A stretch of 43,438 nt of DNA from an uncultured Oscillospiraceae bacterium (GCA_948616425.1 CAPGBJ010000065.1:1-43438), one strand, 5' to 3'; shown: positions 33,809 through 41,478, counted from the stretch's first letter. Notes: generated from the letters alone by a model not told the origin. Program-made: numbers and translations.

Positions 33809-34597
33809 CTATTCCTTATTTTGCAGCTGCTTTGCCACGACCAGGTACCGCTGCTGGTTATCCCCCTTCAGGCAGGTGGATAGGATCAGCAGCCGGTCTG
33901 TCACAGACACCTCAGCCTCCTGATCAATGGCTGCGTTTATAGACCGGACTGACAGCACCTCTTTGTCCAAAAATGCCTGAAACACCTCTGGATCATTGAA
34001 GTCGTGGTAATACAGGACATGCTTTTTGCTATAGGGGACAGCGGCGAAGACCTGGTAGTGCAGCTCCTGATCTGGAAGATAAACCACAATCTCGCTGTAT
34101 TCCTCCATGCCGCCCTCCCCGGAGTAGACCTCTTGGAGCGTTCCAAACATCTCTCCGGAGCGCATACAGTGCCCATACAAAATGGTCACCGGGTCAGTAA
34201 AATCTCTGCCATTATACTTGCTCTCTGAAAATATGCTTCCTGCCCTGCTGGACTCCCCTCTGCTGTCCCTTCTGAGGTAGTAGCTGTCGTCCCCCTCCCG
34301 CTGAAGGACAGGGTGGCTCACCCCCATGCCAGGGATCTGCAGCCAAGCGTAGATATCCGGATTCATCTCCCAGAGATCTTGAAAATCAATGGGACTTTCA
34401 TAGATCGCATCTGCCGGGGCAGTGATCTCCTCCGGTTCCTGCGGTTGACTATCCAGCTCGGCCAGTACAGCCTGCACCCGTGTTACCGCTGTCTCCTGGG
34501 GAATCAGCTTCCGCAGCGCCACTGACCCCAGCAGCACACAGGCCGCCAGCAACATCAGCGCGCCTGCGGCATACCGCCTCCTCATCCCCTCATTCAC
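33809..34597 (-). CDS. srtB: Class B sortase
   Basis: 262 aa from a GTG overlapping the cpsB stop by 4 nt (GTGA). One N-terminal membrane helix (about residues 10-28), then a class B sortase domain: DIYAWLQIPGMGVSHPVLQ, ITILYGHC with catalytic His143 (preceded by DFTDPV), ILSTCLKG with catalytic Cys242 and RYLVVA with Arg250. The extra helix before the last strands, typical of SrtB, fits HDFNDPEVFQAFLDKE. It cleaves between Thr and Gly of the sorting signal and joins the protein to peptidoglycan. Two candidate substrates with SPQTG are encoded directly downstream. Confidence 0.94.
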   Translation of the reverse strand: MNEGMRRRYAAGALMLLAACVLLGSVALRKLIPQETAVTRVQAVLAELDSQPQEPEEITAPADAIYESPIDFQDLWEMNPDIYAWLQIPGMGVSHPVLQREGDDSYYLRRDSRGESSRAGSIFSESKYNGRDFTDPVTILYGHCMRSGEMFGTLQEVYSGEGGMEEYSEIVVYLPDQELHYQVFAAVPYSKKHVLYYHDFNDPEVFQAFLDKEVLSVRSINAAIDQEAEVSVTDRLLILSTCLKGDNQQRYLVVAKQLQNKE

Positions 34598-35280
34598 TCC
34601 CCTCGCGCCATCAGGCGCACCGTTTCCACCTCCAGCTTCTGCCGGTCTCTCGCTCCCAAACGTGCTAGCGCCGGACCCAGACGGGGTGGGCGGCGCTCCA
34701 TGCTGTGGCAGTCAGAGCCCAGAAGGTGAACTCTTCCGCTCCGCAGCATTTGAAGCGCCTGGCGCCGGGTCTGCCAACGGAGCAGAAAGGAGGCATTACA
34801 CTGAAACCGCACCCCGTCCGCCATCAGTGTATCCCATACCCCGGACTTCTGAAGGCTCAAATACCGCTCAACATGGGCCAGCACCACCGTGATCTCATCC
34901 CCCTCCTGCAAATACCGCAGCTCCCGGATCAGCCGATCCGGCCAGGGGGTAAAGGGCATCTCTATCAGCAGGAGCGAGGTCCCCTCAATGCGCAGTTTCT
35001 CCAGCACTCTGGACCGCCCCATCCCCTCAAAGCAGCACACCTCCGCCCCTAAAAGCACCTCTGGCATCCCAGGGCCAAGGGCCGCCCTCAGTCTCGCCGC
35101 CGCGGACGCGCGCCTGGCCAAAAAGGATTCCGGGCTCTCCTGTGCTGGATAGAAATGGGGCGTAGCCGCCACACAAGTGATTCCCTGCGCAGCCGACGCC
35201 CTCAGCATGGCCAAACTCTCCTCCACACTCTGGCTCCCGTCATCCATCTGGGGCAGGATGTGGGTATGGATATCCGTCAT
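34594..35280 (-). CDS. cpsB: CpsB/CapC-type protein-tyrosine phosphatase (PHP fold)
   Basis: 228 aa. PHP-superfamily metal motifs: MTDIHTHILPQMDDGS at the start, CVAATPHFYP, a middle EVCC, VLAHVERY and HLLGSDCHSMERRPP near the end. In streptococcal capsule loci this Mn-dependent enzyme removes phosphate from the CpsD tyrosine kinase and so adjusts chain length and attachment. Overlaps both the kinase gene (ATGA, 35277-35280) and the sortase gene (34594-34597) by 4 nt. Confidence 0.93.
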   Translation of the reverse strand: MTDIHTHILPQMDDGSQSVEESLAMLRASAAQGITCVAATPHFYPAQESPESFLARRASAAARLRAALGPGMPEVLLGAEVCCFEGMGRSRVLEKLRIEGTSLLLIEMPFTPWPDRLIRELRYLQEGDEITVVLAHVERYLSLQKSGVWDTLMADGVRFQCNASFLLRWQTRRQALQMLRSGRVHLLGSDCHSMERRPPRLGPALARLGARDRQKLEVETVRLMARGE

Positions 35281-36026
35281 CTGCTGGACGCCCCCTGGGC
35301 TGAGCTGCCGTACTTGTATCCATACTTCTTGTAGCTCTTATATTTCCCTCCCGTACCGTCTGTATAGGTCACCACAAACCCCAGCACCTTGGCATTGATA
35401 TAGCTCAGCTGCCGCATGGCCTCCGCCACTGAAGTCCGACTGGCATAACCCTGCCGCACCACCATCAGCATCCCCTGCGTCAGCTGCGACACCACCAAGG
35501 CGTCCGCCACTTCATTCACGGGGGGAAGATCCAGGATAATGAAGTCAAACATGGCGGACAGATCCGCTATCACTTTGCGCATCTGCTCTGAACCCAGCAG
35601 TTCTGACGGATTGGGTGGGATATCTCCAGAGCTGATCACCGCCAGCATATCATGAATTCCCGAGGGCTGCATCGCCTCCTGCACGCCGCACAGCCCAACC
35701 AGTAAATTAGACAGGCCACTCTTGTGCTTCAGGCCCAGCTTTCTCACAAGGGTGGGCAGACGCATATCCGTCTCTACCAACAGCGTTTTCCGTCCGGATT
35801 CCGCCAGCATATAGGACAGATTCAGTGCGGTCGTGCTCTTTCCCTCCCCGCTTAATGAGCTGGTCACGCCAATCACACGGCATTTCCCCGCGTCCGGCAG
35901 GGCAAACAGGACGTTGGTCCGCAGCAGACGATATGACTCCGACGCCGCAAAACTCAGCCCCTTCCCAAAGGTCTTTTCCTCCACGATCGGCTGCTGCAGC
36001 CGTTTCCCCGCTTTCTCCTTCCTCAT
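35277..36026 (-). CDS. cpsD: CpsD/CapB-type bacterial tyrosine kinase
   Basis: 249 aa. BY-kinase nucleotide fold: LSGEGKSTTALNLSYML (Walker A, residues about 58-74), LLVETDMRLPTLVRK (Walker A') and FIILDLPPVNEVADA (Walker B). The C-terminus carries the autophosphorylation tyrosine cluster YKSYKKYGYKYG. It acts with the membrane protein encoded just upstream, which activates the kinase, and is reset by CpsB. Regulates polymer length and export. 4-nt overlaps with both neighbours indicate a tightly coupled trio. Confidence 0.95.
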   Translation of the reverse strand: MRKEKAGKRLQQPIVEEKTFGKGLSFAASESYRLLRTNVLFALPDAGKCRVIGVTSSLSGEGKSTTALNLSYMLAESGRKTLLVETDMRLPTLVRKLGLKHKSGLSNLLVGLCGVQEAMQPSGIHDMLAVISSGDIPPNPSELLGSEQMRKVIADLSAMFDFIILDLPPVNEVADALVVSQLTQGMLMVVRQGYASRTSVAEAMRQLSYINAKVLGFVVTYTDGTGGKYKSYKKYGYKYGSSAQGASSR

Positions 36027-36778
36027 AGTCTTTCCTTTCCCTCCGGCTCCTTATGGTAAGAACCATACCCCTGCCCCGCCTGGGGCGCCAGCATATCCGG
36101 CACCGCTGCCAGAACAGGCAGGCTATAGGTTTGAAGCAGCTCCTCTTCACTATGGATCTGCTCATCCAGAAGTTCCTGCGCCACCACCACGCCACAGCTG
36201 AGCAGTGCGCCGGCTAAAATTCCCACCAGTGTACACACAGTGATACTGGGGCTGTGACACTTCTCAGGCACCACCGCGTAATCGACTGTACGGACAGATG
36301 ACCCGTCTACAATCTGTGCAATCTTGCTTGGCAACACCACTGTAATGGTATTGGCAACGCGCTCCGCTTCCCTCGGGTCCCGGCTGGTCACTGTCACCTC
36401 AAAGATCTCTGTATGATTGACCGCCTTGGCCTCAATCATCTCACAAAACTCTTCATAGTCGTAGTCCAGATCCAGCCGTTCCAAAACCTCATTCAGGGTC
36501 AGACGGGTCTGCAAAATTGCAATATATGTATCCACCAAGGTCTGAGAGGCCGACAGGTCTGACAGACTGATAGACGTACTCCCCACCGAGATGGAACTGT
36601 TGTTCACATACAGCAGGGCGCTGGCCTGGTACTCTGGCGGTATCACCCAAAATGCCAGCCCAAAGCCTGCCGCTCCGCACAGCAGGGCTGATAGCAAAAT
36701 TGTTCCGCCGCGCTTCCACAGCGCCCGCAGCAGGCGCAGCAGGTCTATCTCTATATACTCCTCTTTTTGACGTTCCAT
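36023..36778 (-). CDS. Wzz/CpsC-type chain-length regulator and kinase activator
   Basis: 251 aa. Two membrane helices (about residues 26-46 and 180-200) frame an extracellular Wzz domain; the start EEYIEIDLLRLLRALWKRGG and the Pro-rich second-helix region CHSPSITVCTLVGILAGALL are typical. FEVTVTSRDPREAERVANTI is a conserved Wzz segment. It determines polysaccharide chain length and stimulates CpsD. First gene of the operon; ATG 36778 is read from a promoter about 590 nt upstream. Confidence 0.93.
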   Translation of the reverse strand: MERQKEEYIEIDLLRLLRALWKRGGTILLSALLCGAAGFGLAFWVIPPEYQASALLYVNNSSISVGSTSISLSDLSASQTLVDTYIAILQTRLTLNEVLERLDLDYDYEEFCEMIEAKAVNHTEIFEVTVTSRDPREAERVANTITVVLPSKIAQIVDGSSVRTVDYAVVPEKCHSPSITVCTLVGILAGALLSCGVVVAQELLDEQIHSEEELLQTYSLPVLAAVPDMLAPQAGQGYGSYHKEPEGKERL

Positions 36779-37369
36779 TGTCGCTCTCCCAATCTCTTAT
36801 CGCTCTTTTACACATCCCAGCCCACTGTACGCGGTTTCCCTTCCAGTATCCGGTCATACGCCTGATCTGCCAAAATTAGAGATGCAGTTTAAGCAGTACA
36901 TATGCCACAGACAGCCCGGCGTCGCCCTCTCCTCCGTCACCTGGGCCGCTGGGCCGCCCCTCTGAAGCAACTTGATTACATACACAGGAACACCCGATGT
37001 CGTTCAAAACACAGGGTCTCTGCCACTCCCCTTTTCTGGACATATACCTACAGTTCATTTCGTAGCCCCATAGGTATGCGTCCCACCTTTTAACAGCGGT
37101 CGCTGTGATAGCCCTGCTCTACTGTTCCAGCTTTCACCGCTTCCACTGTCAATCGTGTCAACTATTGCGCACGAGGTCCCGCTCCCCCAGCGTCTTAATC
37201 AAGAGATATGCCTCTTCCTGCTCCAGCTGATGAGAGGCCTGCAACAGCCGCAAATATCCCTACATGTCAGCCCCGGCCAAATCACGGCCAGCCTAGGCGG
37301 ACTGTGACAGAATATGCGACCTGTCAAGCAAATGTTACATACTCCAGTTTATCCGCAAAACTTTGCATT
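36779..37369 (-). promoter_or_regulatory. Long untranslated leader of the polysaccharide operon
   Basis: About 590 nt between the predicted start of transcription and wzz with no supported gene. It includes a stem-loop with 13-nt arms matching at 11 positions (GGACATATACCTA 37038-37050; TAGGTATGCGTCC 37071-37083) and a GGCC-n7-GGCC palindrome near 37276-37291. Long leaders of capsule operons in other bacteria can hold antitermination elements or switch sites; here the role is unknown. Short frames inside (for example 36876-37058 minus) have no convincing start. Confidence 0.45.
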
Positions 37370-37399
37370 ATTATAGCATAGATCACCACTGAAATGCAA
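37370..37399 (-). promoter_or_regulatory. Promoter of the polysaccharide operon, flanked by short inverted repeats
   Basis: Minus strand: TTGCAT (37399-37394), 18-bp spacer, TATAAT (37375-37370) preceded by TGC (extended -10). It lies between inverted 7-bp copies GCAAATG (37328-37334) and CATTTGC (37404-37410), which extend to 8 of 10 matches. Confidence 0.7.
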
Positions 37400-37432
37400 G
37401 CACCATTTGCCTCCGAGCCTTCCAGTCCGTAT

Positions 37433-37479
37433 AAAAATATGGGGGTCGCCTGTCTTATCTCAATGTGACCCCATATTTT
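37433..37479 (-). terminator. Inverted repeat / probable terminator after the recombinase gene
   Basis: On the minus strand AAAATATGGGGTC, a 19-nt loop, then GACCCCCATATTTT (one extra C) followed by T. Arms of 13 bp. It sits 87 nt past the recombinase stop and may end its transcript, although the long loop is unusual for a terminator. Confidence 0.6.
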
Positions 37480-37565
37480 CATGCCAACTTTTTAAGAGCC
37501 AATATGTTTTTATTCCATATTTGTACTCTTAACCGCCGTATTAAAAATGAAACGCATATTCTGTT

Positions 37566-38417
37566 TTAGCAGATTAAATGCAGACGTTCCAAATGTCTGG
37601 CATGTTCTGCTCCAGTGGTCAGCAGATAGATACGGGTAGTCTCAATGGAGCTGTGTCCCAACACATCTGCCAGCTTTACAATGTCCCGGCAGGTACGGTA
37701 AAAAACTGTGGCAAACAGATGCCGCAGATTGTGGGGAAACACTTTAGACGACTTTACTCCCGCCCTGACACACAACTTTTTCATCTGCCGCCAGATTTGA
37801 CTTCTGGACATTCCACGGCCTTCCTTGGTGAGAAAAATTTCACCTCGGACGGTCTTTTCTTTACGCGCATATTTCAGAAGTTTCCGACACAATTTCCCAG
37901 GCAGCAGAATCGTGCGGATCTTTCCTTTCATACACACCTCTGCGCGTCCTGCGAGGGCCGCCTCCACCGTGAGGTAGCGGACCTCTGACACCCGTATCCC
38001 TGTGGAGCAAATTGCTTCCATCAGCAGCGCCAGGTACTCCCGTCCAGCAGACCGCGCCGCCTCTAAAAGGCGAAAATATTCCTCCCGCGTCAACTCCCTC
38101 GCCGTATCCCGAAACACTCTGCGCTGAATCCTTAGAAACTTTACCCGACAGCCCTCCCACCCCAGATATCGGAACAGCCCGTTCAGCGCCGACAGCTTCG
38201 CATTCACCGTCGCCGGATTCAGCCCCTTTGAGAGCAGATATTCCTTCCAGCCTATCGTCTCCTGTTTACTGACCGCTCTGCCGCCCAGCCACCTTCGGAA
38301 CTCGCCCAAATCCCGTATATATTTCTCAATTGTCCCACAGCTGCGCTCCTCCCGGATCAGATACCACCGATAATCCGAAAGCACCCTTTCTGTCAACCTT
38401 CTCTCACCCTTGTCCAT
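37566..38417 (-). CDS. Tyrosine recombinase (phage-integrase family) next to the capsule operon
   Basis: 283 aa from ATG 38417, chosen because AAGGAG lies about 11 nt upstream; in-frame ATGs at 38426 and 38441 are alternatives. N-terminal SAM-like core-binding domain (ESCGTIEKYIRDLGEFRRWL read as RSCGTIEKYIRDLGEFRRWL), then the catalytic domain with AICSTGIRVSEVRYL (Arg I), KGKIRTILLP (Lys), FPHNLRHLFATVFY (His-x-x-Arg), LADVLGHSSIETTRIYLLTT (His/Trp position and nucleophile Tyr). All catalytic residues appear present. Size is XerC/XerD-like, close to the recombinases that flip promoters at surface-polysaccharide loci. Just upstream are strong inverted repeats; downstream is the capsule promoter. 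Confidence 0.92.
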   Translation of the reverse strand: MDKGERRLTERVLSDYRWYLIREERSCGTIEKYIRDLGEFRRWLGGRAVSKQETIGWKEYLLSKGLNPATVNAKLSALNGLFRYLGWEGCRVKFLRIQRRVFRDTARELTREEYFRLLEAARSAGREYLALLMEAICSTGIRVSEVRYLTVEAALAGRAEVCMKGKIRTILLPGKLCRKLLKYARKEKTVRGEIFLTKEGRGMSRSQIWRQMKKLCVRAGVKSSKVFPHNLRHLFATVFYRTCRDIVKLADVLGHSSIETTRIYLLTTGAEHARHLERLHLIC

Positions 38418-38448
38418 CGTGTCCATCACTCCTTCAATCATTATGATA

Positions 38449-38532
38449 AAAATTCTGAGTATCCGTTACCATTCAGCATTGATACTCAGAATTTTGTCGA
38501 ATTGATCCTCCGATGCAAAAGCACAAAATTCT
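38449..38532. repeat. Inverted and direct repeats upstream of the recombinase gene
   Basis: AAAATTCTGAGTATC (38449-38463) and its exact reverse complement (38481-38495), 15-bp perfect arms with a 17-bp centre. The right arm shares AGAATTTTGT (38488-38497) with a further inverted copy ACAAAATTCT (38523-38532). So three AAAATTCT-type sites lie within 84 bp, beginning 8 to 32 bp upstream of the recombinase start. They could be recombination core sites or an operator for autoregulation. Confidence 0.8.
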
Positions 38533-38534
38533 TC

Positions 38535-38563
38535 TATACATTTTCACGCCCAGATGCTAAAAT
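38535..38563 (+). promoter_or_regulatory. Promoter for ptb-buk
   Basis: TATACA at 38535-38540, 17-bp spacer, TAAAAT at 38558-38563 preceded by TGC (extended -10). Confidence 0.5.
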
Positions 38564-38596
38564 AAACTCATCTAAATCAGGAGAAGAGGGTGTCCT

Positions 38597-39496
38597 ATGG
38601 TCATCGCAAACTTTCCCCAACTCAAGCTCCGTCTTCAAAATTTGCCGCCTAAGACCGCCGTGGTAGCTGCGGCCCACGACGAACACACCCTACAGGCCGT
38701 GTTCAACGCCTGTCAGGACGGGCTCATCCAACCTATCCTGGTGGGACATAGGGCACAGATTCTCTCCATCGCCCAGAGGCTAGGTGCGGTGCTGGACCCC
38801 ACCCAAGTGGTGGACGCCCAGGACGACGCCGATTGCGCCGCTAAAGCAGTGGCTCTCATCCGCTCTGGGCGGGGGGCTATGCTCGTCAAGGGGATGCTCC
38901 CCACTGGAACACTTCTCAAGGCGGTGGTCAAAAAAGAATCGGGGATTCGGGCCGGTGAGGTCATGTCTCATGTGGCCATTCTAGATGTCCCCAACTATCA
39001 CAAACTGCTCTATATTACTGACGGCGGAATGGTAGTGGCCCCTGATCTTGAGCAGAAACGGCACATTCTGCAAAATGCAGTGGATTTCTGCCGCTTTTTA
39101 GGCTACGACCGGCCAAAGGCTGCGGCACTATGCGCGGTGGAGACGGTGAGTTCCGCCATGCCTGAGACGGCGGATGCCGCAGCCCTGAAAGCGGAGGGAG
39201 AGCGGGGCGACTTTGGCCCCTGTATTGTGGAAGGTCCCATTGCCCTGGACCTGGCAACTGACCGGGAAGCCGCCCGGGTAAAGGGCTACCACAGCCCAGT
39301 GGCAGGTGACGCAGACATCCTGTTGGCCCCCTCCATCGCAGCGGGCAATCTGCTGGGCAAATCTCTCTATGGGTTGGCTGGCGGTAAAATGGCCGGCGTT
39401 GTTCTGGGCGCCGACGTCCCCATTACCGTCAACTCCCGGGGCGCCACAGCCGAGGAAAAGTACTGGTCCATTCTGATCTGCACAGCCATGAATTGA
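38597..39496 (+). CDS. ptb: Phosphate butyryltransferase
   Basis: 299 aa, typical Ptb length, in the phosphotransacetylase/Ptb superfamily. Recognisable segments: QPILVGHRAQIL, LVKGMLPTGTLLKAVV, MSHVAILDVPNYHKLLYITD, and the C-terminal KGYHSPVAGDADILLAPSIAAGN...SLYGLAGGKMAGVVLGADVP read in two parts. It converts butyryl-CoA plus phosphate to butyryl-phosphate. A GGAGAAGAGGGTG sequence precedes ATG 38597. Pairs with buk 89 nt downstream to make butyrate and one ATP. Confidence 0.93.
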   Translation: MVIANFPQLKLRLQNLPPKTAVVAAAHDEHTLQAVFNACQDGLIQPILVGHRAQILSIAQRLGAVLDPTQVVDAQDDADCAAKAVALIRSGRGAMLVKGMLPTGTLLKAVVKKESGIRAGEVMSHVAILDVPNYHKLLYITDGGMVVAPDLEQKRHILQNAVDFCRFLGYDRPKAAALCAVETVSSAMPETADAAALKAEGERGDFGPCIVEGPIALDLATDREAARVKGYHSPVAGDADILLAPSIAAGNLLGKSLYGLAGGKMAGVVLGADVPITVNSRGATAEEKYWSILICTAMN

Positions 39497-39585
39497 ACGA
39501 TATACCGTTGGTTGACGGGGGGCGGCATGATCTTCTGAGGCACAAACACAGATCCGCCCGCTTAATATTAGACAGGAGGTTCCAC

Positions 39586-40677
39586 ATGCCTTACGACATT
39601 CTGGTCCTAAACCCTGGCTCCACCAGCACAAAGGCCGCACTGTACCGGGATGCGTCCCCTCTGATCAGTCGGAACATGGTCCATACCAATCCAGACCTGG
39701 CCCCTTATCCGTCTCTCAACGACCAGCTGGAGTACCGAGTCGGTATGGTGCGAAGCTGGCTGGCTTTAGAGGGTTACGACCTGTCCCAACTGTCCGCTGT
39801 GGTAGGTCGAGGCGGTATTATTCCCAATATTGTATCCGGAGGATACTTGGTAGATGACGCGCTGGCCGACTGTCTGCTCCACCACACGGTGTTCGACCAC
39901 GCGTCCAACCTGGGAGGACTGATGGCCCGGGAGTTTGCCCTCCCCCTGAATATTCCCGCCTATATCTATGACGCCGTCACCAGCGACGAACTCCTCCCTG
40001 AAGCGCGCGTTACCGGCTTTAAAGAGGTCACTCGCACCAGCTTCTGCCATGTCCTCAATGCCCGGGCTACCAGCCGGAAATATGCCCAATCCATGGGGCG
40101 CCGATACCAGGACATGAACCTGGTCGTGGCCCACCTGGGGGGCGGCATCTCCGTCTCTGCCCACAGTCATGGCCGTATCATCGACTCGATTTCTGACGAC
40201 GCCGGTCCTTTCTCCCCTGACCGCGGCGGCAGTCTGAACATGCTCTATGTTTTGGACATGTGTTATTCCGGAAAATACACCAAAGCAGAGATGATGAAAA
40301 AGCTGCGGGGCGAGGGAGGCATGTCCGCCCTGCTTGGTACCCACGACTGTCAGGAGGTGGAGCGGCGCATTGCCCAGGGAGACGAGTGGGCCGCCCTGGT
40401 CTATCAGGCCCAGGCACTCCAGATCGCCAAGGGTGTGGGCACTATGCTCTGCTGCTTCACGCAGCTTGTTGACGCCGTCATCCTCACTGGCGGATTGGCC
40501 AACTCCAGTATGCTCACCCATAAGGTCATTGATTACCTCCATAACCTCTGCCGAGTTGTGGTTCTCCCCGGAGAAAACGAGATGGAGGCCCTGGCCCTGG
40601 GCGCCCTGCGCCTGCTTCAAAAGGAGGAGGCTGTCCATCAATTTCACCCCGTCTGTCCCATTGTACAGGGGCGATAA
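39586..40677 (+). CDS. buk: Butyrate kinase
   Basis: 363 aa from ATG 39586 with ACAGGAGG upstream; the reading frame extends further 5' but without a ribosome-binding site. ASKHA (acetokinase) fold: YDILVLNPGSTSTKAALY at the start (phosphate loop), CHVLNARATSRKYAQ, LVVAHLGGGISVSAHSHGRI with DSISDDAGPFSPDRGG, and VDAVILTGGLANSSML. It makes butyrate and ATP from butyryl-phosphate and ADP. Together with ptb this is one of the two terminal routes of butyrate production in gut Clostridia. Ends at a terminator shared with the convergent gene. Confidence 0.96.
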   Translation: MPYDILVLNPGSTSTKAALYRDASPLISRNMVHTNPDLAPYPSLNDQLEYRVGMVRSWLALEGYDLSQLSAVVGRGGIIPNIVSGGYLVDDALADCLLHHTVFDHASNLGGLMAREFALPLNIPAYIYDAVTSDELLPEARVTGFKEVTRTSFCHVLNARATSRKYAQSMGRRYQDMNLVVAHLGGGISVSAHSHGRIIDSISDDAGPFSPDRGGSLNMLYVLDMCYSGKYTKAEMMKKLRGEGGMSALLGTHDCQEVERRIAQGDEWAALVYQAQALQIAKGVGTMLCCFTQLVDAVILTGGLANSSMLTHKVIDYLHNLCRVVVLPGENEMEALALGALRLLQKEEAVHQFHPVCPIVQGR

Positions 40678-40718
40678 AGTGCAACAGGTCCCCAGCTTAT
40701 GCCGGAGACCTGTCACTT
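40676..40718. terminator. Bidirectional terminator between buk and the Enzyme I fragment gene
   Basis: AAGTG-(CA)-ACAGGTC pairs with GACCTGT-CACTT around a 16-nt loop, with T-rich ends on both sides, between two convergent genes. Confidence 0.65.
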
Positions 40719-41478
40719 ATTTCATACTCAAAGCGCACCCCTTGGGCCGCCCATTCGCCTGATAGAGCTCCCGCAGCTGGTTCATCTGTTCCGGCTCGGG
40801 ATCTATGTATACACTTCCGGTGTAGCCGTCCATCAGGGCCAAGTGCCCTTCCCACCGGGGCGCCAGATCCACCTCCACAATGGCAGGGATGTGATAAGCC
40901 CGAACCAACATGGCAGTATGGCTGTCCAGGCTCCCCCTCCGCGTGATAAGACCCAGCAGCCGGCGCTGATCAAAGTCCATCACCTCACTGGGCAGGTAAT
41001 CGTCAGATACCAGGATTGCCGGCTCCTCCATCAGCAGCTCCTGACGGCCGCCCATCAGCGCCCGGAGCACCCGCTGGGAAATATCCCTGATATCCACCGC
41101 CCGAGCCCGCATATAGGGGCTATCCATAGCGGCAAAGGCAGCCGAAAAACTGACCTCTGCCATTTGAACGGCGTATTCTGCCGTCGCACTCTGTCCTTGA
41201 ATCAGGGACCGGACCGTCTCCACATAGTCGTGATCTTCCAGCAGCATTCCGTGGATGGAGAAAATAGAGGCCACTCCATCGCCCACTTGGTTGAGCGCCC
41301 GGTGGTAGAGTGTATTCAGCTCTAGAATAGCAGTCTGCTGAGCGCGGTGGAATCGATTGATCTCCTGACGCCAGTCCCCCTGGGTATACAGCTGAACCTG
41401 GGGGGCTGGGCGGCGGTAAAAGCATAGCCGACCTGCCACAATCTGATCCATAATCGCTTTACCCGATAAGATCTGCAT
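40717..41478 (-). CDS. Stand-alone N-terminal half of PTS Enzyme I
   Basis: 253 aa. The sequence matches the first half of phosphoenolpyruvate-protein phosphotransferase: a helical HPr-binding region (SIFSIHGMLLEDHDYVETVR, about residues 71-90; the family has F-x-AHxx[ML]LxD), PYMRARAVDIRDISQRVLR (121-139), PAILVSDDYLPSEVM, and a swivelling domain with RRGSLDSHTAMLVRAYHIPAI where His187 is the phospho-acceptor. The C-terminal PEP-binding barrel (another 300 residues or so) is absent: the frame closes with a normal stop by a terminator, so this seems a complete half-size protein. Such a protein could swap phosphate with HPr-like partners but not use PEP. RBS GGAGGCGGAATG is adjacent; initiation spacing is short. 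Confidence 0.82.
   Translation of the reverse strand: MQILSGKAIMDQIVAGRLCFYRRPAPQVQLYTQGDWRQEINRFHRAQQTAILELNTLYHRALNQVGDGVASIFSIHGMLLEDHDYVETVRSLIQGQSATAEYAVQMAEVSFSAAFAAMDSPYMRARAVDIRDISQRVLRALMGGRQELLMEEPAILVSDDYLPSEVMDFDQRRLLGLITRRGSLDSHTAMLVRAYHIPAIVEVDLAPRWEGHLALMDGYTGSVYIDPEPEQMNQLRELYQANGRPKGCALSMK

Noticed and set aside
36876..37058. 60-aa minus-strand frame in the wzz leader
   Set aside because: Cys-rich random composition, no RBS; kept as part of the untranslated leader.
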